NCBI GenBank assembly: GCA_002404375.1
Contig: DHJO01000067.1
Coordinates: forward strand, 306-13,239
DNA length: 12,934 nucleotides
Source of the DNA: Gemmatimonadales bacterium UBA4718
GTDB taxonomy: Bacteria > Gemmatimonadota > Gemmatimonadetes > Gemmatimonadales > Gemmatimonadaceae
Reading direction: 5' to 3'
The notes below the pieces were generated by a model. That model did not search any database. It was not told the origin of the DNA and saw only the letters and a program-made list of their open reading frames with translations. Both the position numbers and the translations under genes were made by a program. The stretch's first letter is position 1; every line of letters begins with the position of its first letter. This document shows positions 1-5,530 of this stretch, piece after piece.

Positions 1-419
1 GCGATGCGTCGCGCAGCGGGTGACGATTTGACTGTCCCGGATTCGGCAGAAGCGGGAAGTGGGACGCGGGAAGGGGGAAGCGGGGGTGCTGATACTGGCG
101 ATTGAGACGCGGGAGAAGCCGGTTTTGCGCCAGCACGCGGTGAAGCGCTCTGGCTCGCACCGGCGCCCGCGGCAGCCGGCACCGCACTCTCGTCGATCTC
201 GCCGAGTACGTCGTCTACGTGAACGACATCACCCTCGTTCTTGGCGCGTTTGGTGAGCACACCCGGCTTCAACGCCGGGACTTCGACGGTAATCTTGTCG
301 GTATCCAGCTCGACTACCGTATCGCCGGCGGCGACGGCATCGCCTTCCTTCTTGAGCCACCGGGACACAGTGGCTTCGACGATCGATTCTCCGAGCGGGG
401 GGACCTTTATGGAGAGCAT
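1..419 (-). CDS. sucB: 2-oxoglutarate dehydrogenase E2 (dihydrolipoamide succinyltransferase), N-terminal part, cut by window edge
   Basis: Seen: translating the complement from the ATG at 419-417 gives 139 open codons to the window edge. Residues 3-77 form a lipoyl domain opening IKVPPLGESIVEATV; the lipoylated lysine is K42 in ELDTDKITVEVPA. Residues 78-130 are an Ala/Pro/Ser-rich flexible linker. Residues 132-139 (SSPAARRIA region) begin the peripheral E3-binding domain. The catalytic acyltransferase domain lies outside the window. Known: E2 carries succinyl groups on its swinging lipoyl arm from E1 to CoA in the TCA cycle, in the cytoplasm. Start choice: an in-frame TGA directly precedes this ATG, so it is the first possible start; no clear Shine-Dalgarno is seen. 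It diverges from the oxidoreductase at 516 with 96 bp between. The TDKITVEVPA motif favours the oxoglutarate enzyme, but a branched-chain or pyruvate E2 is not fully excluded. Confidence 0.88.
   Translation of the reverse strand, partial: MLSIKVPPLGESIVEATVSRWLKKEGDAVAAGDTVVELDTDKITVEVPALKPGVLTKRAKNEGDVVHVDDVLGEIDESAVPAAAGAGASQSASPRAGAKPASPASQSPVSAPPLPPSRVPLPASAESGTVKSSPAARRI
51..86 (+). repeat. G-rich repetitive tract with quadruplex-forming pattern inside sucB linker
   Basis: The plus strand carries five runs of three to five G (54-56, 61-63, 68-70, 73-77, 82-86) separated by 2-4 bases, with recurring GCGGGAAG-like units. This satisfies the usual G3+N1-7 quadruplex rule. It lies on the template strand of sucB and encodes part of the Pro/Ser linker, where sequence and length are free to drift. 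It may be a degenerate short tandem repeat that expanded within the linker. Confidence 0.6.
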
Positions 420-515
420 TCAGACTGATCCGGAGCGGATAGAAATCAAAGTCGGTATCTTCGATGATGCGTGCAGCTCTAACGTTTCGACTGAATATAA
501 CGCTCCGATAATCGC

Positions 516-1565
516 GTGCGAGGACTGACAATCTCGGCGCACGGCGGACTCGACCAACTCGAGTACCGGACCGATCTGCCGAAGCCTGAGCCCAGACGCG
601 GCGAGATCCGCATCCGCGTCAAAGCCGCTGCGCTCAACCATCTCGACCTGTTCGTCGTCGCGGGGATGCCCGGCGTGAAGATCACTCCGCCCTGGATCCT
701 TGGCGCCGATGCGACCGGCGTCATCGACGCCATCGGCGACTTGAGCGGCATCTCCGACAACCAGCTAAAGGTCGGCGACAGCGTCATCGTCAATCCCGGG
801 CTGAGCGATCACACCTGCGAGTACTGTCAGGCAGGCGAGCATTCGCTCTGCGTCAAATTCGGACTGCTTGGCGAGCACGCGCCCGGAACTCTGGCGGAGT
901 ACATCGTCGTTCCCGCCCGCAATGCGCGCAGCATTCCGAAGGACAAGCCGGTCGAGCAGGCGGCTGCGTTCACGCTCGCTACGCTCACGGCGTGGCGGAT
1001 GGTCGTCACCCGCGCCCGCGTCAAGAAAACCGACAACGTGCTGATCTGGGGAATCGGCGGAGGTGTGGCGCTGGCGGCGCTGGAGATCGTCCGCCAGATC
1101 GGCGCGACACCCTGGGTTACATCGCACAGCGACGAGAAGCTGGCGCTCGCGCGTGGGTTGGGCGCGGAGCACGTGATCAACTACACAACTACCGACGTTG
1201 GAAAGGAGGTCAGGGCGCGAACCGCAAAGCGGGGAGTCGACGTGGTATTCGATACCGTCGGCGAAGCGACCTGGCCACAGTCACTCGGCGCGCTCGGCAG
1301 ACGCGGCCGTCTTGTGACGTGCGGCGCGACATCGGGACCAATGGTGCAGATGGATGTGCGCCGGCTGTTCTGGAATCAGTGGGACATCATGGGCTCGACG
1401 ATGGGAAACGACGCGGAATTCGACGCCGTCACGACCGAGTACCGGGCGGGACACTTCACGCCGCTGATAGATTCGGTTTTCGACATCTCACAGGGACGGC
1501 AGGCATTCGAGCGGCTTCAGAGCGGACAGCAGTTCGGAAAGATCGTGGTGCGAATTCCAGAATGA
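516..1565 (+). CDS. Medium-chain dehydrogenase/reductase (zinc-type alcohol dehydrogenase / quinone oxidoreductase-like)
   Basis: A 349-residue NAD(P)H-dependent oxidoreductase, the normal length for the MDR superfamily. Seen: an N-terminal GroES-like domain (about 1-140), then a Rossmann domain with the dinucleotide motif GIGGGV (179-184) and SHSDEK (203-208). The C-terminus has the family ending around SGQQFGKIVV (336-345). A structural-zinc lobe is present: D98, C101, C104 and C112, with Asp in place of the usual first Cys. The catalytic-zinc ligands look absent: N41 stands where C is expected, and GAD (63-65) replaces GHE. This resembles zinc-free quinone or enoyl reductases more than true alcohol dehydrogenases. 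Substrate is not predictable. The GTG start gives the usual N-terminus (MRGLTISAHGG). No Shine-Dalgarno precedes it; TATAAC at 496-501 could be a -10 box giving a very short leader. It is the first gene of a probable operon and overlaps the next by ATGA. Confidence 0.9.
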   Translation: MRGLTISAHGGLDQLEYRTDLPKPEPRRGEIRIRVKAAALNHLDLFVVAGMPGVKITPPWILGADATGVIDAIGDLSGISDNQLKVGDSVIVNPGLSDHTCEYCQAGEHSLCVKFGLLGEHAPGTLAEYIVVPARNARSIPKDKPVEQAAAFTLATLTAWRMVVTRARVKKTDNVLIWGIGGGVALAALEIVRQIGATPWVTSHSDEKLALARGLGAEHVINYTTTDVGKEVRARTAKRGVDVVFDTVGEATWPQSLGALGRRGRLVTCGATSGPMVQMDVRRLFWNQWDIMGSTMGNDAEFDAVTTEYRAGHFTPLIDSVFDISQGRQAFERLQSGQQFGKIVVRIPE

Positions 1566-1822
1566 CGCCCGACAACGATCCCACAGAGTCGGAGCTGCCA
1601 CCCGGCCAGGCCCAGTACGCGCCGAGCGAGCTGAAACAGATCCGCGAGAAATTCACCTCTGGCAAGATGCCGAAGTGCCCGCGCTGCAAAGTCTCCATGA
1701 CGCGTCGCGAGATTGGCGGTGGCTCCTTCGGTCTGGGCTACGCCAGGCAGCGCGACTGGCTGATCTGCCCGAAATGCCGCCGCAGCGCGATTTTTGATAT
1801 CCAGCGCGGCACTCGCACTTAG
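1562..1822 (+). CDS. Small zinc-ribbon protein, function unknown
   Basis: An 86-residue protein starting at the ATG that overlaps the preceding stop (ATGA), a junction typical of translational coupling. Seen: two CPxC knuckles, C39/C42 and C69/C72, spaced 26 residues apart, with basic residues around each (CPRCK, CPKCRR). The first 35 residues are polar and Pro/Glu-rich, with a short helix-like stretch (SELKQIREKF). Four cysteines in this arrangement predict one bound zinc ion (a treble-clef or zinc-ribbon fold). Known: such small ribbons bind nucleic acid or partner proteins. What this one binds cannot be read from the sequence. A much longer open frame extends upstream inside the oxidoreductase gene, but only the part from 1562 looks like real protein. 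Confidence 0.8.
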   Translation: MTPDNDPTESELPPGQAQYAPSELKQIREKFTSGKMPKCPRCKVSMTRREIGGGSFGLGYARQRDWLICPKCRRSAIFDIQRGTRT

Positions 1823-1847
1823 TAGTCAGTCACCCCCATCATATAGA

Positions 1848-3218
1848 ATGAATCTGATCCGACGCCTTGTAATTATCGGCGCTTTGTTGTCGTTCCCCGT
1901 GTCGCGCATGACGGGCCAGATCGTCGAGCGACCGGTTCCGTTCGACAGCGCCGGACTCGTCACCGTGATGACGCCGTATCTGGCCGAGAAAGCGGCCCTG
2001 CGTCCGCCGTGGTGGCCAGTGTCCGGGGATTTCACTGAGGCGCGTCTCTTCACCGCCAACGACTCGACTTATGTACTGGCTGTGACGCGAAGGACGGGTG
2101 TCGTGGAGCGCTACACACTCAGCGCTACCGATCGCGATGCGATCCGAGCCGTCGTCTCGCGACTGCCTCGCGCCATCATTGTGGCGCGGAACGATGCGCG
2201 CAATTCTTTCGTCAAGAACCAAACAATTCTCGGCCTTTTCGTATACGGTCCCACGTTCGCCGGCGCGATTGGTAACAACAGCACTGGGATTACGGCGGGA
2301 TATCTCGTCGTCGCGGGCGGAACCTTCTTCGCCGCCTCGGAGATCGCGCGCAGAACGCCCATCTCTCGCGCGCAGAGCGACCTCGCTTTCAATATGGGCC
2401 ACAACGGAGCGCTCGCCGGTTGGGCGACGCTGTACGTGCTGAGCGCAAGCAATCGCGCGCAATCCGGAGGGGCATTCGTTGGAGGACTGGCCGGTGCGGC
2501 TTTGGGCGTGGGCATCGGCCGCAGCATGACCGAAGCGGATGCGGTTGGAGCTGCATTCGGCTCCGATATCGGTGCGCTTATCGGGTGGGGCGCGATGGAG
2601 GCTATCAGGGGGGACCAGACGTGCACTCAACCGGACCCGACCCTGCCGCCGAACTGTTCGCGGCATCTCGGTGTTCGCACGGAAGTGACGATGGTCCTGG
2701 CTTCTGGCATCATCGGCTATCCAATGGGCGTCCTGTATCCGCGCAACGCGCGCTACAACGTGACGCCCGGTGACATTGAGACGTTATGGGCCACGACGCT
2801 GGTCGGCATGGCCACGTCGGGCGCATTGTTCATTGGTGAAAATAGGAGTCGCCGCGCGGTTGCCACGTCGCTCACTGCCGGTAGCGTGCTCGGGATCATC
2901 GCCGGGGACAGGTTGCTGGTCCAGCGCTACGATCACAGCCGGACAGACGGAGGCCGCGTTAAGCTGGGTGCCTTTGCAGGGGGCTTGATGGGCGCCGGGA
3001 TCGCCATCCTTCCCAATACCAGGAATCCCAATCCACACCTCGTGCTGGGACTCACCGCGGCTGGGAGTCTCGCCGGGATCATCATCACCGAGCGTTATCT
3101 CGACGCAGCCCCCGACGCCGGACAGCCCCGAATTCGTGTAACTTTCAATCCGGCGAGCATCGCACTGCTGGCGGCCCGCACCCCGGGGAATCATTCCCTA
3201 CTCAATGTGAGGTTCTAG
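1848..3218 (+). CDS. Exported Gly/Ala-rich protein with possible membrane segments, function unknown
   Basis: I do not recognise this 456-residue protein. Seen: a signal peptide-like N-terminus (MNLIRR, then a hydrophobic run to about residue 19), and a polar region at 25-120. Then come several Gly/Ala-rich hydrophobic stretches with GxxxG-type spacing, at about 127-165, 183-250, 279-297, 314-330, 339-355 and 372-416. Two cysteines (C259, C270) flank a Pro-rich loop. The last residue is Phe in LLNVRF, a pattern seen at the end of outer-membrane barrel proteins, though the hydrophobic stretches look more helical than beta. The ATG at 1848 is chosen because it begins the signal sequence; a TTG at 1794 would add 18 residues overlapping the previous gene. 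No Shine-Dalgarno is seen. The gap from the upstream stop is 25 bp, and the stop overlaps the next start by one base. Confidence 0.75.
   Translation: MNLIRRLVIIGALLSFPVSRMTGQIVERPVPFDSAGLVTVMTPYLAEKAALRPPWWPVSGDFTEARLFTANDSTYVLAVTRRTGVVERYTLSATDRDAIRAVVSRLPRAIIVARNDARNSFVKNQTILGLFVYGPTFAGAIGNNSTGITAGYLVVAGGTFFAASEIARRTPISRAQSDLAFNMGHNGALAGWATLYVLSASNRAQSGGAFVGGLAGAALGVGIGRSMTEADAVGAAFGSDIGALIGWGAMEAIRGDQTCTQPDPTLPPNCSRHLGVRTEVTMVLASGIIGYPMGVLYPRNARYNVTPGDIETLWATTLVGMATSGALFIGENRSRRAVATSLTAGSVLGIIAGDRLLVQRYDHSRTDGGRVKLGAFAGGLMGAGIAILPNTRNPNPHLVLGLTAAGSLAGIIITERYLDAAPDAGQPRIRVTFNPASIALLAARTPGNHSLLNVRF
3209..3212 (+). promoter_or_regulatory. Ribosome binding site for the GTG start at 3218
   Basis: GAGG sits five bases before the GTG at 3218, inside the last codons of the preceding gene. 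It supports the non-ATG start and coupled translation. Most other starts in this window lack such a motif. Confidence 0.6.
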
Positions 3219-4030
3219 TGGACACCACGACGACACTCACCTTCGGCGAAAGGCTTCAGGGAAGCTTCGAGCAGCTCTATCGCTATGTTCCCGCGCTCTT
3301 CGGCGCGCTGGTCATTCTCTTTGCCGGCTATCTGCTGGCGAGACTGCTCGAGAAGGGCACCGACCGGTTGATGCGTCGGATCCGCCTGACTCAGCTGCTC
3401 GAGAAGGGCGGCGTGATGCAGGCGGTCGAGAGGTCCGGCACACGCGTGAACCCGACGCGCGTTGCCGCGAGTCTCGTCTTCTGGTTCGTCATGTTCACAG
3501 TGATGCTCGTCGCCGCCAACGCGCTCGGACTGCAATCGCTGGCGAACGTTTTCTCCGAGCTCGTCAGCTACATCCCGAGCGTCATCGCGGCGATCGTGAT
3601 CATGATCGTCGGCATCGTCCTCGGCAGCTTTGTGGGCGGTCTGATCATGGCTTCGGCGGGCGGACTGCACGGAGGACCGACGCTCGCGCGAGTGGGCAAG
3701 GGCGGTGTCGTCGTCCTCGCCGTCTTCATGGCACTCCAGGAGCTCGGCGTCGCGACGGAGATCGTGACGACCGCTTTCGCGATCCTGTTTGGCGCTGTCG
3801 CGCTGGCTCTGTCGCTCTCCTTCGGATTGGGGAATCGTGAGCTCGCCGGCGAAATCACCCGCACCTGGTACCGCCACTACAAGGACGAGCGCGACTCCAT
3901 CGAGCGGGAGAATCGGGAGCTCGACAAAGTCGAAGGAATAGACACGCCCGAGGAGGAATACGTGCGACCGATCTTCGGCACCGGCCTCCGCAATTCTGGC
4001 CCGCACGACGTAGTTCGCCCGCCCGAGTGA
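3218..4030 (+). CDS. Mechanosensitive-channel-related membrane protein (conserved TM helix type)
   Basis: A 270-residue integral membrane protein. Seen: about five hydrophobic segments, at 22-44, 83-105, 117-145, 159-175 and 182-203. They end in the amphipathic GLGNRELAGEI (203-213), which matches the closing motif of 'conserved TM helix' repeats in MscS-related proteins. A charged cytoplasmic-type tail follows (218-250, rich in E/R/D). The beta-domain that follows the pore helix in true MscS is absent, so it is shorter than classical channels. Known: relatives are proposed to act in osmotic or small-ion permeation, but few have been characterised. Inferred role: a small channel or membrane scaffold in the inner membrane. 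The GTG start overlaps the previous stop (TAGTG) and has a Shine-Dalgarno at 3209-3212. The gene's stop overlaps the permease start (GTGA). Confidence 0.8.
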   Translation: MDTTTTLTFGERLQGSFEQLYRYVPALFGALVILFAGYLLARLLEKGTDRLMRRIRLTQLLEKGGVMQAVERSGTRVNPTRVAASLVFWFVMFTVMLVAANALGLQSLANVFSELVSYIPSVIAAIVIMIVGIVLGSFVGGLIMASAGGLHGGPTLARVGKGGVVVLAVFMALQELGVATEIVTTAFAILFGAVALALSLSFGLGNRELAGEITRTWYRHYKDERDSIERENRELDKVEGIDTPEEEYVRPIFGTGLRNSGPHDVVRPPE

Positions 4031-5493
4031 GCTCCTCCGCCGCACCGTTGCCGGAAGCAGAGGCGACGTCCGCGACAAGAGAGCTGGTGAGAGCGCTGTC
4101 GCTTCGCGACGCGATTGCTCTCGTTCTCACGGTCATCGGCACCGGAGTCTTCCTCAAGACCGCGCCGATGGCGCAGCTGGTTGGAAGCCCGTCCAAAGTT
4201 TTGTTCGCCTGGATCGCCGCCGGGCTTCTGTCCCTCGCCGGCGCGCTGACCTACGCCGAGCTGGGCGCAATGGTGCCGGAGGCGGGCGGAGATTACGTCT
4301 TTCTGCGCGAAGCGTACGGCAGCATGGCCGCGTTTCTCTTCGGCTGGACCAATCTGGTCCTTATCGCCACCGGAGGCGTTGCCGCGGTCGCCACCGGACT
4401 CGTCTCGTTTCTCTCTTCGTTCGTTCCGCTTGATGCGGTCTGGGCTACCCGCGACTTCCACATTCTCGGCCAGGTGGTTCACTGGCGCCTGGGAATTCAA
4501 CAGCTGGTGGCGGTGGCCGTGATTCTTCTCTTCTCCGCAATAAATGCGCGAGGTATAGCGCTCGGAGCGCGCGTGCAGTGGCTGGCGACGCTCGGCAAGC
4601 TGGGAGGAATCGCAATCATAGTGCTCGGTGCGTTCCTGCTGTCGCGCACTGGCTCGTGGCAGCATTTGCGCGCACCCGTGACAGCAGGAATCGGCGGCGG
4701 AATGAGCGCATTCGGCGCAGCGATGCTCGCCGCGCTGTGGGCGTACCAGGGCTGGGCAAATGTGGCCATGGTTGCCGGCGAAATAGAAAAGCCCGAGCGC
4801 AACGTTCCGCGCGCTCTGATCTTTGGAATGCTGATCGTTATCGTCGTCTACCTCGTCACGAATGTCGCCTACTTCTACGCGCTCCCTTTCAGCGAGATCC
4901 TGACCGCCAATTCGACTGCGTATCGTGACGCGCTGCCGGTTGCCGCGAAGGCGGCGTTCACGTTTTTCAGATACGGACCGCAGCTCGTTTCGCTTGCGTT
5001 CATCATCTCCGTCATCGGCACGCTCAACGGCATCATTCTCATGAACGCGCGGGTCCCATTCGCGATGGCTCGCGACGGTGTCTTCTTTCGCCACCTCGGC
5101 GATCTGAGTCCGACGACGAGCGTTCCGGTCATCGCGATTTGGGTCCAGGGGATCTGGGCGTCGGTTCTCGCCCTGTCCGGTACCTTCGACCAGATCACGA
5201 CGTCCGTGATCTTTGCGCTGTGGATCTTCTTTGCTCTCTCCGGTTCATCTCTGTTCGTGCTGCGCCGGAAACTGCCCGCAGCACCGAGGCGTTACCGCAC
5301 GCCGGGCTATCCGGTGGTGCCGATTCTGTTCGTGCTCGTGGCGATCTGGCTCGTGATCAACAGCGTGAAGGCGTACCCGGTCGAATCTGCCGCCGGCCTC
5401 TTCCTCATCGCCCTCGGCCTGCCGTTTTTCTTCTTCTTTCGGAGAGCCGGGTGGCTGATGCGCGCTCGGATGAAAGAAAGACCGCAATCCTGA
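4027..5493 (+). CDS. APC-superfamily amino acid permease
   Basis: A 488-residue inner-membrane transporter with about twelve hydrophobic segments, the usual size and topology. Seen: the TM1 unwound substrate motif IGTGVF (37-42); TYAELGAMVPEAGGDYVF (75-92), diagnostic of the amino acid-polyamine-organocation group; the loop YQGWANVAMVAGEIEKPERN (240-259); NARVPFAMARDG (340-351); and the C-terminal RYRTPGYPVVP (422-432). The loop at 240-268 resembles the L-type (LAT-like) branch. Known: members exchange or import amino acids by proton symport or antiport. The exact substrate cannot be inferred. The GTG start overlaps the previous stop by GTGA and no Shine-Dalgarno is seen, so translation probably depends on coupling. 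It is the last gene of the operon. The gap to the convergent gene is only 37 bp, with no obvious terminator hairpin. Confidence 0.92.
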   Translation: MSSSAAPLPEAEATSATRELVRALSLRDAIALVLTVIGTGVFLKTAPMAQLVGSPSKVLFAWIAAGLLSLAGALTYAELGAMVPEAGGDYVFLREAYGSMAAFLFGWTNLVLIATGGVAAVATGLVSFLSSFVPLDAVWATRDFHILGQVVHWRLGIQQLVAVAVILLFSAINARGIALGARVQWLATLGKLGGIAIIVLGAFLLSRTGSWQHLRAPVTAGIGGGMSAFGAAMLAALWAYQGWANVAMVAGEIEKPERNVPRALIFGMLIVIVVYLVTNVAYFYALPFSEILTANSTAYRDALPVAAKAAFTFFRYGPQLVSLAFIISVIGTLNGIILMNARVPFAMARDGVFFRHLGDLSPTTSVPVIAIWVQGIWASVLALSGTFDQITTSVIFALWIFFALSGSSLFVLRRKLPAAPRRYRTPGYPVVPILFVLVAIWLVINSVKAYPVESAAGLFLIALGLPFFFFFRRAGWLMRARMKERPQS

Positions 5494-5530
5494 CACCGCA
5501 ATTCAGTTCAGTTGGCACCTCAGAGCCCGT

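Noticed and set aside
229..531. Minus-strand open frame of about 100 codons over the sucB start
   Set aside because: It is Arg-rich in a second frame of the lipoyl domain; the true frame gives a clear E2 protein starting at 419.
992..1822. 276-codon plus-strand frame ending with the zinc ribbon
   Set aside because: Residues before 1562 are an out-of-frame reading of the oxidoreductase and look like low-complexity Arg-rich shadow sequence.
1794..1825. Promoter-like TTGATA before the Gly-rich gene
   Set aside because: At 17 bp spacing there is only a poor -10 (three of six matches), and close gene packing favours operon readthrough.
3877..5094. 405-codon minus-strand open frame opposite the permease
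   Set aside because: Composition is dominated by Arg, Glu, Asp and His with no hydrophobic core pattern; it is the antisense of a strongly supported transporter.
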